From Rosellinia necatrix (lineage: Eukaryota > Ascomycota > Sordariomycetes > Xylariales > Xylariaceae): a stretch of 64,000 bases of DNA. The stretch lies in contig JAGYVD010000009.1 in the NCBI GenBank assembly GCA_021209875.1, forward strand, positions 2,666,001 through 2,730,000, read 5' to 3'. A program made the position numbers and the translations under genes. A model generated the notes under the pieces. It ran no database searches, had not been told where the DNA came from, and saw only the letters and a list, made by a program, of their open reading frames with translations. Positions 13,709 through 26,412 of the stretch are shown here, one piece after another. Numbering within the stretch: position 1 is the stretch's first letter; each line of letters begins with the position of its first letter.

Positions 13709-15382
13709 TTAACAATCACGCTCTAAGTTACCAATCATTAATAACATCATACGGAGAGAGGCGGGATTATCCCCAATCCCAACAGGAACCCCATATTTTT
13801 CCCCGAGCGGACCGCTCCGGATGCCCCTGCGGCCGGGCGACATGATCGGGTCCTCCGGCAGGACGGAGATGCTGGGTAGGACGCCCATGTGGAGCGGCTC
13901 CTTCTCCCGCCTCGCGCGCGCGAGCATGCGGCCGAGCCGCGCTGGCGAGAACTGGCCGAGCCCGCGCTCCAGCGCGTCGTATGCGGGGGCACGCGAGACG
14001 CGCCCGGTGGGCGGTGCGTCGCGGGGCAGGCTCACCCGCCGCTGCCGCTGCTGTCGTGGCGGGTGCGGCGGCGGTGGTGGTGGCGCTACGATGGCGCCCG
14101 CCGCCGCCCGGGACATCGCGAGCCCGTGGGGTGGGCGCGGCGGCGGCGGCGGCGGCGACGACAACGACGACGACGACGACGACGATGATGACGGTGGCGG
14201 CAACGACGACGGCGGCGACGACGGTGACGGTGACGGTGACGGTGGCGGCGACAGCGACGGTGACTGGGTCCCGGACGAGACGACGCTGCTGAGCGGCTGG
14301 CCCCCGGAGAAGAGGTCGGAGGCGGGCCGGACTTGTGGGAGCTGCTGCGGCGTCAGCATCAGTAGAGGCGGCGGCGGCGGCGGTAGCGGTAGCGGCAACG
14401 GAGACGTGGACGACGGCGGCGGCGGCGGCGGCGGGTCTTGCTGGCGCGGCACCGCGTATGCGCACAACCGATATATATACGCCGAAGGCGCCAGCGACAG
14501 GGGAGGCGGCAGCAGAAACGGAGACGGAGACGGAGACGGGGAGCGGCGGCGGCGGGTTTGCGGGCCCGACGGCGAGCGTCGGGCCGGAGGATGACGAGGG
14601 GTCGGGGAAGGAGGAGGAAGGGGAGGAGGAGGAGGGGAAGAAGAAGGGGGGCAGTTGGATCCAGAGGGGCGGGCGCTCGGGCTGGCGCAGCGCCCGGAAC
14701 TCGGACAGCTCGAACAGATACGTCGGCGGCGGCGGCGGCGGCGGCACCAGCGGCGGCGGCAGCTGCAGCGGGGACATCAGCTCCCCGACGGGACGGGGGG
14801 GGGCGGCCTGTTGTCGCTGGAGATGTCCGAGGTGGCCCGGCTCCACGACGAGGCCCCGCGCTCGCCCACGTATCCGTACAGCTGATACACGTCCTCCGTG
14901 TGCGGTGAGGGGACCCGTCTCCGCGTCCAGCCGCGCTGGTGGCCCGGGACGTCGTCGCGCGACGGCCGCTCGACGTCGCCCCCGGCCGCCGCCGCCGCCG
15001 CCGCCGGTGGCCGTGGCCGCGGCTTATTCCAGTACTAGCCGTCTAGAGCCGCGCATTCCACCAACCTGAGCGTCCTGATCACCGACGCCGACGTGTGCCT
15101 CGTGATGACGCCGCGTATCGGCGGGTACACGGCGCGCCGGGGCCGGCGCAGGTCGCCGTCGTCGCCGCGTGACACCTGCTCCAGCGGCGAGATGTAGCGC
15201 TGCCAACCGCTCGGCCTCGGCGCCCAGTGGGAATGGTGCTGCTGGTGGCGGCCCTCGTTGTCGGACTCGTCTGAGGGGGGCGTACTCGTCCAACCGCAAC
15301 GACATCCCGGCCCCCATCGTGACGGCTGGTCGTCGTTCACACACGTGGCGTCCGTCCGTCGCTCGCTGATAAGAGTAAGCAT
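13709..15382 (-). CDS. Hypothetical low-complexity protein, exon model unresolved
   Basis: I do not recognise a family. Two parts look like real protein on the minus strand. One begins at ATG 15382 (MLTLISERRTDATC) and contains SGWQRYISPLEQVSRGDDG. The other ends at 13709 and contains PPTGRVSRAPAYDALERGLG and GVLPSISVLPEDPIMSPGRR. Between them lie Pro-, Ser- and Ala-rich stretches made by GGC, GAC and similar triplet repeats, where all frames stay open. A further plausible block, DVYQLYGYVGERGASS then TYLFELSEFRALRQPERPP, changes frame at a run of nine G at 14795-14803; one extra base there would join the two blocks. A very short apparent intron (34-43 nt) would be needed near 15067-15030. 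The model may have 2-4 exons or contain an assembly indel. Open frames on the opposite strand here are treated as GC-driven shadows. Confidence 0.45.
14120..14440. repeat. GGC/GAC/GGT triplet-repeat block
   Basis: Imperfect arrays of GGC, GAC, GACGGT and GGCGGT units. Three-base periodicity keeps several frames open on both strands, which makes long artificial open frames and hides the true coding frame. Confidence 0.85.
14340..15020. repeat. Second GC-rich triplet and GA-rich repeat block
   Basis: Includes GGC runs near 14366-14385, 14415-14432 and 14725-14760, a GACGGA run near 14520-14540, a GAGGAG run near 14608-14645, and CCGCCG near 14986-15007. Confidence 0.8.
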
Positions 15383-15885
15383 CTCGTCCTCCCGTCGGCC
15401 GAAGGCAACCCCTCGTACGTCCCCCCCCCTGCTCAGCACTTACTACTAGATTTTATAGGAATGTTGAGGTTTATTGTTGGGGTAGGCTGATAATCGATAG
15501 TGCCTATATATGGTTTGCAGGTGATGCCATCAATATTAAAGCTGCGTTTTGAACGATGCGTTGGGATTGGCCCCAGGTTATGATAGTTCTATAAATCGTG
15601 TTGCTTAGAGGCCTTTTTTTGGTTGAAACATCTTCATTCTGAGGTAGGCTTTGTAAAGGGCAAGCTCCGGCGGTCTTCATTCTAGACGAGGATCTTCATC
15701 CACGAACCCCATCCCTCCTTCTCTCAAAATTGATCCGGTCGTAGCAACTACGGAATCCCGCAACAGTGACAAAATGTTGGTAGAACACGAGGAAAGCGAG
15801 GGCCATGGCGTGTCACCGCCAATTGAAGGCCCTAGCACTAGTATGGGGGCGTTGCCTTCCTCCGAACAGCACACCTGAGTGGTTA

Positions 15886-18800
15886 TTAACATGTGGGATG
15901 AGCCTCTCGTTCAATTGGTACCGCTCGCCGTGTGGCCCAGGGGAGGATGTATCGGCGCGCCTTCTCTTCCCTCGGCAGGGTAGACCTGACGCTTAAATCA
16001 GTATCTTGTCTCTGAGGGTGGCCTTTCTCAACGTCTTCGTGACTAGCGTCGCTGTGGAAAAGCCTCCCAAGAACAGTGGATCGCAATACTTGAACTTCAA
16101 GTTCTTCGCCGCGTTCCATTTGCCTTGTGCTACGTCGTCGACGTGAATTCTCTTTCCAGCTGTCCCATTTGTAGCCGTAAATGTAAGCGACCCCTATGAC
16201 AAGTGCCGTTGTTGGGAGTGATGTGATCCAAAATAGCTTTTGGTCATACCCGATATCCCTGATATCTGTCGTGTTCATTCCGAAAAAGCTTGTCACAAAT
16301 GACCTGTATCCCAAGTTAGCCCGCTTTTCATACTGTGACCTCACGGGGGATGTTTACAGTGGAAGGAAGAAGAGAGTCACAAACGTGAACACCCGGATAG
16401 CTTTTCCGTGGCTTTCCTCTTCGATTTCAATTCTTTGTTGCAGCTGGTCCCGAAGCTTTTCCGCGTGGTTCTTGAGGCCGTATAGTTCATTAGACCGGAT
16501 TTCTAAACGTCGTATAGTCTTCAGGAGATAGTAGTTCTCAGTGCGGAAGTAGGAAAGGCGAGTCTTCGTCGTCATCCTAAAAGAGCCAGGATCTAAGACT
16601 CTAGAAAAGTCACGACAGAACTTCCGCTGCCAACTATTGAGAAGGAGCAGAATATCCAATTCTTCCTCCAGAGCGTATATGTCCGAAATAAGCCGCTTCT
16701 GTGGCTTCTGGTTCACTTGAAGCTGAAGCTTGTTGGAATACTTTTTATACATCTCGCCGACATTCACATATTTCGTTTCGGTATTGTCCATATCGCTACC
16801 AGGCGCGACGGTTGACTTATCTGGCCTTTCTTTGAGCTGGCGAAGAAACAATCCACTGCTCATCATAGCTATCATGAATTCGGGCCCAATAGAAGCTAAA
16901 GTCGCAACCCCCGGGCGGCTCTCGGTCTTGCTGGCTAATATGATGTCGACTTTGGCTTGTTCGAGATCTTTTTGAGCTCTCGAAACGGTTTGGTTAAGGA
17001 AAGCTTTCAGCTGACTTCTGAACCGATCCCCGTTTAATGCCTTGCGGGGGTCGTTTCGCATTGCCCTATCCGCCCTGGCCACGAAATCACTCGAGAACAC
17101 CAAGATGATGGTGATCTGTTCAAAAGCTCTCACTAGGCTCTCGAAAACCGGATAGCCCTGAGTATCTTCAGCATCCCTAAATTTTAGGCTACCTGAGCGT
17201 AAGTCATCGGCGATTTTCGCCAGCTTTTTAAATGCGTCAGTACACTCCTCTATTAACGACAAGAAGGTGTTGACGCGAGCCTCGATCCGAACTTGAGTAG
17301 CTGTTCTGAGCCATAGCCTCTGACCTTCGCAAGTGGAATCGAGAGGGGCGCCACCATCGGTGCAGAAATGGGTACCATTTAAGTGCGCGATCCCGTCTTC
17401 AAACGTCCTGAATCCAATTTCGCATTGGGCGCATCCTTGCATGGACCGCTCTGGTCGAGCCAAGCCAAGTAAATCGGCAAGATCGCTGTCACCTGTGTAA
17501 TCCTGGACAAGATAAGCGTCTCCATGATCTACCTGGTCAGACCTTAAAATACTGTCCACTGTCTATCGATCGTTAGATTGGGCAGATGGTTGCGATTCGG
17601 TGGCACAGACCTGGCATATCTTGTAGACTGCACCCCAGATCTTTTGGGTAGCATCATGATCGAGGTTGATGGGAATAAACATCTGTACGAGATCCTTCGA
17701 CGACTGAAATAGCTGGTCTTTTCGCTGTGTCGCTGCCTTACCTCGGAAAGATAGAATTTTATCGTCCGACACTTCATCGACCGCGCTGTATAGTGGACTC
17801 TCGTTGCCCCTTAGGACCTCTAAAGTGGCGTTGTGAGACCTCCTATATATTTTAAAATGATCGCTGTTCTTCATCAGACGATCATTGACCTGGTCGAGAA
17901 CCAAACGGACAATAATATCACTCGCTGCATAGTCCTTGCCGGTCTTGCTGTTGTCCCACTGAAGGAATGGGGTAATTGGGCGTTCGTTGTTGTAATGTCG
18001 TGCTGGTGTTTTGAGCATATGAGAGTCTTGACTGATATTCTAAATCAATGAGCTAAGTATTGCCAATGTACACATGGAAAATCTTACGAGTGTCGTAGAT
18101 CCAGCCTGGTCCTCAGTCACCCCAGACTGGTATTCTTTCGCTGCTACTGAGGAGCCTGACTCCAATGTTAGGCCGCTGTCATCCTTGCCGATGGTCTTCA
18201 GTTTGGCACCACTGGAATCAGAAAATCGGCTTTCTGTCGCCCAATCCTCAACCAAATAATCCCACACAACAGGCTTTGGGCCTGCTGAAAATATTTCGGG
18301 TTCATTACTGACCGAGGATATGTCATTGATGATTATTCCGCAAGATTCTAAATCGTGTATGCGACGACGATCATTATCTTGTCGCGATTGCAAACTGCCG
18401 ACCAAAGTTGGCTCATTTGACTCGTCAGAATGTTCGGAATACAGTGTAGTGTTATTGCCCCTGGATGATTTCTTTGTATCCGTCTGGGTACTACCTACTA
18501 TGCCTTTATACGACGTCAAGTTGTAGGCATGAGTTAGGGATTTTGGCAGAGTAGATGATCTTTGCCCGGTGGATTTTCGTCGCCGTCCCGAACTTGGAGC
18601 AGTTAATGATCGTCTTGCAGGGCCTGGCGGAAGTTTATCTTCGTATGCCGCCTGTTAATAACCAAAGCTTAAATGTGGACGTATACGAATGGACTTAGCC
18701 GCCTATGGGATACAGAGGGACATACCTTCATCAGATGCTGACGAATCAGCTGTAAACCCCCCATAGAACCGGTTATTTTGTTTCCTGACGGTTAGAGCGA

Positions 18801-21637
18801 GGGATTTCTTGTCCAATTTAGACCGGAACTTCAGCGTTATTCTCAACAATGGAAGAGGATCGCGAGCTACTATATCTAGCCAATTCTTAGCAATAAGATG
18901 CTCCTTGTTATCAAGTATTAGATCGTAATCATGTATCGTGTTGCCGCCTGCATTGGATCTCAATGCCTCGATGCGCTCTAGTGCCGACTGTAACCTGTTA
19001 GCATCGAACGAGACAATGATCTATCAGCCTTACGAAGAACGAGTCTGTCGTCTTCAGGGCAACTGAAAACTGGTGATTATCAAGATCGGTCACGAGGGCT
19101 ATCAAACTTCTGCTTGACTCATCCCGTGTTTGGATTGCATCACCACGTATCTCGCTCAGTGGTAGTTGACTGTACGATATTAGGATGTCTACAATGCCGG
19201 TGGTTAGTTAGAAGCCGAATAACAACAGGAATGACAGTGCCTACCCGATCCGCAAAGAAGATACCAAATCTGAGGAATATATAGGATATTGTTCTGTTCA
19301 GAGGGAGAACACTGAAGGATTGCCTGACGACTATCTCGGTCATTCAATAAATCGTAATCATATAGAGATTCCATAAGCGTTCTTGTCGGATGAAGATGCA
19401 CATCGCGTTCTTCGCCAGGGTTTTCAGGTGCATCATATTTACCAAGATCCAAATAGGGAACGGAGCAAAATAAGATGGATTTACCGCTTCGGCTTGGTTC
19501 TTGTTCATACATCAAATCGCACCGAAGGACAGTCCCAGGTTCGATATAATAACTGGAGTGGCCTCTATTGGAGTATTTCTTCTCGAATTTCGCGCATTCA
19601 ACTTCCAGAAAGCGGTCGGCAATAGTTATGAGATCCTCGTCAAGATACCGGTAACGACGAATGAACTCCTATGGGGGTATGGTTAGAAAGCGATGTCAAT
19701 GTTATCCGGCTAGTACTAACACGTAGGTCTTTGAGACAGAGTGTGTCCTGTTGAAGATGACTGTAGGACAATTAGAATAAGTTATTAGGCCTAAGAGCGA
19801 CAATGAATGAAACGTACAACCACCGCAGCACTCGCATTCCGTCCGGCTTACATGCATCGGCAATTTGTGGGCAGACAATCGTGATCCTATCCTGGCCCGA
19901 TCGATCTGCATAATGCTCTAGAGATCGGATTTTTGTGCAGCAAACTTTCCCACCCCGGTCAAGGCCAAAGCCACTTATCTCTGAATCCCCTAACGATTTC
20001 CTATTGTGTGCAGAATCAAGCATCACAGACTTCGGGTTGCTAACCGATATTGGATTTTTAAGGGATATTTGGAATGAAATATCATGCCCAGAGGGGTCCG
20101 ATGAGACCGGAGGCTTATAAATTGACGCTGATTCCACAGCAGGAACACCCCGGCGCGTATTCACCAGCTTTCTTTTCGATATCACTTTTGTGGCCGTAGG
20201 GTCTAGCGTCGCGGGTTTCTCAGGTGGCTCTGGGATATAGGCCCAAGATGGCGGTGGAGGTTGAGGATAGCCAGTATTTGTAGGGTAATAGTAATTATCT
20301 CGTTGGTATTGGTTGTAGTTCGGATATTCATAAGGGGCATCAAAACCTGGATACTGGTCGTACGTGTTGTATGGCAGAAACGGGGGCTCATAACTTGGGC
20401 CGGGAACACTTGGAGCGTAGGGGGGCACACTCGGGCCTAGTTGGGGGTCATAATAGTAATACGAGGGCGGTGGCGGCCCGTAAGTGGGACCAGGAACATT
20501 TGGAGTGGTTGATCGATAATTTAGGTAATGCGGTTGGAATGAGTGTGAGCGGTTTCGTGGCGTAGGTGATTCCCTTGACCTACGACGCGGCCTCGACCGA
20601 GGGTAATTTATCCTGCGTTTAAGCCGTGATCTAATGCTATTTGTATTTTCGGGCATACTGAGATTGTATGAGCGAGATAGCGGCGTTCGAGCCACAGGGG
20701 ATACATGACGCTGTGGACGCTCTCCTGCACTAGACTCGTCGTCTGAAGGCATATCCCCCTCTGAGGATGCATCAGTTCCCGAATTCGTATTCCAGTCATC
20801 CCAGCCTCGACTATTCAAAGAGGGTGTAATATCATGTTTTCGGGACTTCGGAGGATATGATGCCGATTCTCTGTTATGGCGGTAGTCTCTATAACTACCG
20901 CTCTCTCCTGTTTGGGAGACCGGTAGACTCGGATGACTATTAGCCTGGTCATCATCAGCGTCTTCGACATAAGCATAATAACCTGGTCGAGGATGGGGAG
21001 TTTTGATTTTAATTCTTTCAGCTGAGCGCCCGTTATGCTCATATCCCTCATTTGGGCGACGAATTATCACCTTACGTTCACATGCACCGATGACCGATGC
21101 CTGCTCTGAGTGCCCGCCGTTCGCCTGAGAGGCGCCAGCGGAAGCAATGTTGCTAAAATCGCTAGGCATAGACCACGCTGTACCGTTAGGTGGGCTGGAA
21201 CGATGTGCTAGTACCGGACTTAGATCCTCAAGCACCCCGTCACTTGTAGATGGAGCCCCATAGCCCTCTGAGCCGCTGAGCAGTTTCCCTGGCCGAGCAC
21301 TAGAGGCAGTTCCGTTCGGGTTGCTGTTGCTATTGGATGTGAAGCTTGGTCGGCTGGGTTGTGGTGAAAGATTGATAGGATTATCATCACCGGCTGCACT
21401 CGGCCCAACATCGTCCGCTTTTAGCCCTGGAGAAATGCTGACACCACCGGATTCACATTGATCGCTTGAGATATACAAAGAATCCTCTGAGAGGTTGCCA
21501 TCAGTGGCTTCCCGATGTCGATACGGTAGATTTCCAACACCCCTCTGCCGGCCGGTGCGCTGGATACCCATCAGCTTAGGTGTTGTTGTTATCATTGTAT
21601 CGGGCGCTGGTATGTGTCGCGAGATTGTCGTCTTCAA
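15886..21637 (-). CDS. CorA-like membrane protein with C2H2 finger and long disordered N-terminus
   Basis: Nine exons on the minus strand: 21637-19818, 19760-19721, 19668-19245, 19188-19034, 18987-18726, 18638-18088, 18039-17611, 17562-16358, 16303-15886; about 1,767 aa. The first about 600 residues are disordered, with a Tyr/Pro-rich patch. Residues about 620-850 hold the conserved body of fungal CorA-like proteins, including HPTRTLMESLYDYDLL and IPQIWYLL. Near residue 1271 is a C2H2 finger (C-x2-C-x12-H-x4-H, in CAQCEIGFRTFEDG). The C-terminus has helix FTFVTLFFLPLSFVTSFFGMN, carrying the GMN motif of CorA-type channels, then a second membrane segment (LFWITSLPTTALVIGVAYIY). Family knowledge places such proteins as putative Mg2+/metal channels, but fungal members of this architecture are mostly uncharacterised. 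Eight junctions use normal sites. The exon 5/6 junction keeps frame only with an AAG acceptor at 18639-18641, so that border is uncertain. Confidence 0.85.
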
Positions 21638-23249
21638 TAATATGCTATCAAGCTAATCAAATCGGTTTAGCATTGCCCATGTCCTTCATAAAGCATTCAA
21701 GTATCAATACCAATCCATATATTTCGGGGCCGAAATAGCAGAGATACACGATCTTTCCCTCTAGATCTCTCTCGTATTTACTTACTAGCTAGAAAAACAG
21801 CCCGTTAATATGGGGGGCGGCAATTCTCCAAGCTAAACAGTTCGGCCCAGGGTAGAATAAAAAAAGCCGATTTTAGCTATACAAAGTTGAGTTGTCGTCA
21901 AAGGTCCATCCGTGAACAACGCTAAAACGGGTGGTGTATGGTATGGAGTTGGTATAGATTTTAGGTCGGCTTCAAAGAAAGAGCGGAAGACTAGATCCCC
22001 GGACTCTAGAGGCGCGGGGTCGAAGATAAGCATATAATAGTAATGTATGTCTAGTCACATTAAAGCCGTGGGGGTTACTGCAGCCCATCATTGCGAAGTG
22101 TTGTCCTACCATGCCTACCAACAAATGGGATAGAAGTCAGCAAGTTTCGCAGGTATCATACGGCATTGCATACAGCGGTTACATTATCGAATGTATTTAA
22201 GGCGGCCTCCGATCTTAGGGTTATCGATGCCATTCACAAGGCATACATGATCTTACTGCGTCATGGCTGTCTTGCTAAGGCAGAATCAGCTCGCCGGGAG
22301 CAGCGGGTTGGGGCGTGGCGAGCCCAGCCTCAGCCTTTGCATCGCATATGCAGGCATGCCGTATCAACAGAGCATTCCAAACCTCGGGTCAGTTTGCCGA
22401 CAGCTAGTCGCCTCATAATAGGTTGAATCAAGCATAACAAATAGAACGAGGTTCTTTTCTCTCGATGGCTTAGCGCAATACTATCCATATCGCTCGAAAC
22501 CTATTATGAAAATATTAGTATGCCGAGAATCGCACCCCAAATATCTCGCAGGGCGATAGTTATCAATAATTTTGACTGCCGGAAGGGATTTACTTACTAA
22601 AGAACACCGTCTTATCTTCACTACCTATCTATCTAGTATGGCAACATAGTGCTAAAATGTAGCCAAGCGAAGTGATCCCAGAGTGAAGAATCCATTATGA
22701 AATCCTCGTCTCAAACACCGCGTTCACAATTCATAGAAAATAGAGAAGATAAACATCGTGTAGGCAGGGTCGGAAGTTACTCACCATGTAACACTGGCAC
22801 CTAAATTGCGGCGCTCTTCAGGGTACCAGCTTGGTGTCCTTGGGATGGGCACACGTACCCCAATGATAACCTTCCGTGGAGCGACAACGCCAGCTTGATA
22901 GGTTTTACTGGCATATCTTCCGATTAAAACACCAAATTGGCCGATGTGATCACTTGTTAAATTCAGGGCCTGCGTCTCTCAAGCCCTAAGAAACTACGTT
23001 GAGATTATGGGAGAGTGTCGCCCACGGATGCCGAACCGGCTGATTGGCATTAAATGCACGCATCTACATTAGGTGCTCATAGAACCAGCCACGTATTCAC
23101 GTCGCATCAGTCAGCCGTAGCGTTTTGAGTGATAGATGTCATTCGTTTGGGGATTAATAAATCTTTTCTCCTTTCGTACCATTCCCGCCCACAACAACGT
23201 TAATCTGAAGCCATAGAGGTCGTTCATACGTTTTAAGAGTCGAATGCGT
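21638..23249. other. Intergenic between CorA-like gene and secreted-protein gene
   Basis: Both flanking genes are on the minus strand, so this holds the CorA-like promoter and the 3' end of the secreted-protein gene. A 111-codon open frame at 22091-22426 has no family resemblance and I do not call it. Otherwise nothing is seen. Confidence 0.55.
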
Positions 23250-24033
23250 TTAGGCGTACTGCCAAACGTGGCCCGCACCAGGAGTGTATGTTCTGATCTG
23301 CGTGCCCAAGCAACCGTCGGGGCCCTCGGACGAGGCGAAGATCTGGTAGGTCCTCTCTCTAGGCTCACCTTCTGTAACCGGGCAGAGGTACCAATACCGA
23401 CTAGCGCTGTATAGATATGTCGGGGCCCCAAACGCCTCACTCTGGGCACGTGAAAATCCGGTAACGACGGAACCGGGGGGCATAGCAGCAGAATGCGCCT
23501 GGGCTATAGTAATTGACAAGTCAGGAAAATACCCTTCAGAGTGGACAGGGAAGACGCGTGGGAGCGAAAACTTTGTCAGAGGAGGGGAGAGACGAATATA
23601 GAATACATACTATAAGATAGCGAGCCATCCGGGGCCAAGTATACTATGGGCGGGGCCAATGGGTTAATTCTAGAGCCTCAACGGGGATAAGCCGAATAGA
23701 GCGCTTACCTTGCTGGCCGCCGGGGACGGTGACTTCCAAAGACATTGTGGTAGTACCATTGCCTATGACGAAGGTGGTCCCGGATCCGGAATATGCCGAG
23801 CAGTCCAGGCCCGGAACTTCACCCGGACAATAGGTACTAGTGTTCCTGTTGATGTAAAACTTGCCCCCGCTAGCGTTAATCGCAGTGCCGAAGAAAAAGG
23901 TGTCGGTACCCTGCGCAATCTTCCAAGCGCCGGCCGAGAATGGCCCAGACGGTGTGGGCAGCAGGGCCTCTCTCGGGATAGACGCGGCGAGCGCCGCAAC
24001 GGGGAATGCGATGACAGCTAAGAGGCTCTTCAT
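23250..24033 (-). CDS. Small secreted protein, IgE-binding-protein-like family
   Basis: Three exons: 24033-23709, 23643-23611 (33 nt), 23503-23250; phases 1 and 1, about 203 aa. An N-terminal signal peptide (MKSLLAVIAFPVAALAAS) is followed by a mature domain with three N-glycosylation sequons (NAS, NTS, NGT). The splice-joined motif VPGGQQVYLAPDGSLSYT, then HSAAMPPGSVVTGFS and the Cys-containing C-terminus (LCPV, GCLG), match the fungal family often labelled putative IgE-binding protein, whose biochemical role is unknown. The micro-exon is needed to give the VYLAPDGSLSY motif and is strong evidence for the model. The likely location is the cell wall or outside the cell. The neighbours give no functional hint. 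The family name comes from allergen work in relatives and does not imply that activity here. Confidence 0.88.
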
Positions 24034-26070
24034 TGTGATCGAACTCGGGCTTCACAGCGAGGGGCTTTACAGCGCAGGACTTCGGGTGGCCAGCAGGATG
24101 GGGCAAACGGTAAGACAAAATGCAGAGACGATTGCCGGTGAAGATTGGATTGCAATGCGCGGATCGTGAGAGCCGGTCCAAGGCCGTCGAGGTGAATTGT
24201 ATACGGACCTGAATATATGTCCGGCCACTGCTTGTCCCCGGGATGGATCAAGCGACCCAATCAAACAATCCAATCGCGATTTTATGTAATTCGAATCCAT
24301 ACATGCCGCGACATCGTATCGTACGCGAGCTGGAGAACCGTCAAAGCTCTGGCGGAGCTCGTATTGAATGCCGAGGTGGGTATGATGCAACACTGAGTGG
24401 TGCCATTAGCCCGGCTAAAACATCTGGCCCTTCTCGCTGTCTGCGCGGGGAGTAGCTGATTGACTCTACTCCAATCTGGGGTTGCCTGTCACTATAACTC
24501 GAGCTGAGGTGCAGCAGTAACGTTGGGATTGACAGAGACGGGGGAGGTGAGATGTGGGCTGTGGGACGTCCATCGAGAAATCAAAAGGTTGAGCGCTACT
24601 AGACATCATGAACACCTGATAAGTTGCACCTACCGTTGACAGGTGGCAATGCTGCATGGCAATTTACATGTCTGTATTCTCCATGTGAACCGGCTAGGCT
24701 TGTCGGTCTTTCGCACCTATCTAGACTATAGGTCTAGACTACCTTACCTACTTAGGTACTTAGACTTTACTAGATAACGTACCTACCGACCATGATGCGC
24801 ACGAAACAGCCAACCCAAATCTACGTGTTATTGTGTAGATGCGTACCTACTAACCTAGGTATCTATCTACCTAAACCGAGTAGCTGTTCTAATTCTCAAA
24901 AATTTAAGGGAAAGTAGATAAACTGTACCGTACTATACGCATACGATAGCATTGTATATACATACATACATTCATACATACACATACCTTTTACGGATAA
25001 GAAGAGGGCAAGGATTAGTTAGTCATTACATTAACCACCAATCCGGACCGTGAAGGGCTTCTAAATGGCTGGCTTAGGCACTTGGCTACCTACCTAGGTA
25101 GCAATAAACTATCTTCGTCCAAACAACGGATCGCAGCGGAACAACAAATTAGTAAGTATTTAACTAACGGTTAGAGCTACCAAGCATACGCTCTACACAC
25201 ATGTGATCAATTCCCTATCTGGGTAGGTTAGGTAGCTAGATCAAACAGCAATTTTCAACTTCAATGCGTACCGCTCTAGCGTATGCCTATTGTGAGCAAG
25301 CAAGCACCAACTAACCAGATGACATATGGTTTGTTTCTCGCCTTTCCCCAGTTGTCCTTTCATAGCACTACCGGGGCATATCCTAGCGATAATGAGAGGC
25401 CCCATGATCTTCCGCCTACTGTACATAAGTCTAGATAGCTATAGCCGATGACTACTTTACTACCTGTTACATATATGTAATAAGAAATGAAGTGCTAGGA
25501 TATCCATCGCTAGTAATATCGATATGAGTCAAAGCTCATGAAACGAATAGATAGCACATCCATAATTAGTAAATATAGCGAGTCACGGAGACCAAGATCA
25601 CGTGTTGCTATGTATATACGATCCCTAAGTAGCAATTTAAATCGGTCTACAACGATCATTACAATGGCTACCACCTACCTACGAATACCTAAGATAACCA
25701 GATAGGTACTATTTAGTAGATAGTTCTACCTAGGTATGGTGCATGCAAATGGCCGAACGCGTACCCGCATCCAACCCCAATGTTTATTAAGCGCGCTCAC
25801 GATCTGCCCAGGCGGTCTCGAAGCGGCCGGGCCCAATTCATAGCAACTCCCAGTAATTGCAATGTTCTTTTCCCTTCAACACCCGCCCCAGTCGGGTACC
25901 ACATACACAACAGAACAACAAGGTCTGTCCCGGTCACATTGCGAGGGCGCGGTCCCGTCCCTCGCCTGCAAGTAGACGGCTCACATATGATTACTCGACG
26001 CGATGTAACGCCCATGGAGAGTGTTGGAGCGAGAGGTTGCTTGATCCCGCGATCGTAATGGTGGCACCGG

Positions 26071-26115
26071 CGGTAGCGGCGGCGGCGGCGGCGGCGGTGA
26101 CGACGACGACAACGA
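26071..26115. repeat. GGC/GAC triplet repeat
   Basis: GCGGCGGCGG-type run followed by GACGACGAC, in otherwise non-coding sequence. Confidence 0.8.
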
Positions 26116-26382
26116 CAGTGACTATGAAGATGGCCACAATGGCCTGGCTGCTCAATACTATCGAATTTTAAAACTACTACGTAGCGCTAACACGAACGGA
26201 GCGTATCACTAGACTGGCCAGGCCATCCTAGCCAATCTCGCTCGTGCAATGGGCATCAACATATGACGATGCTGTTTGGGTGCCTGACGTCGTCCAGTAC
26301 CCACTCTCAAGTTGTTCTTAGCCAAGTTGGCACCGCAGAGCGACCGAGTGGTCGATCCCTAGTTGCAGGCAGGGCGAGTCGA

Positions 26383-26412
26383 GTCGTAAGTCGTAAGTCG
26401 CAAGTCGCAAGT
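26383..26412. repeat. Heptanucleotide tandem repeat (AAGTCGT/AAGTCGC)
   Basis: Four successive seven-base units GTCGTAA, GTCGTAA, GTCGCAA, GTCGCAA are seen, in two variant pairs. Confidence 0.85.

Noticed and set aside
13821..14594. 257-codon plus-strand frame rich in Gly and Asp
   Set aside because: Generated by GGC/GAC repeats; the minus-strand frames contain non-repetitive protein-like ends, this one does not.
14335..15069. 244-codon plus-strand frame in the repeat block
   Set aside because: Low-complexity Ala/Thr/Gly shadow of the same GC-rich repeats.
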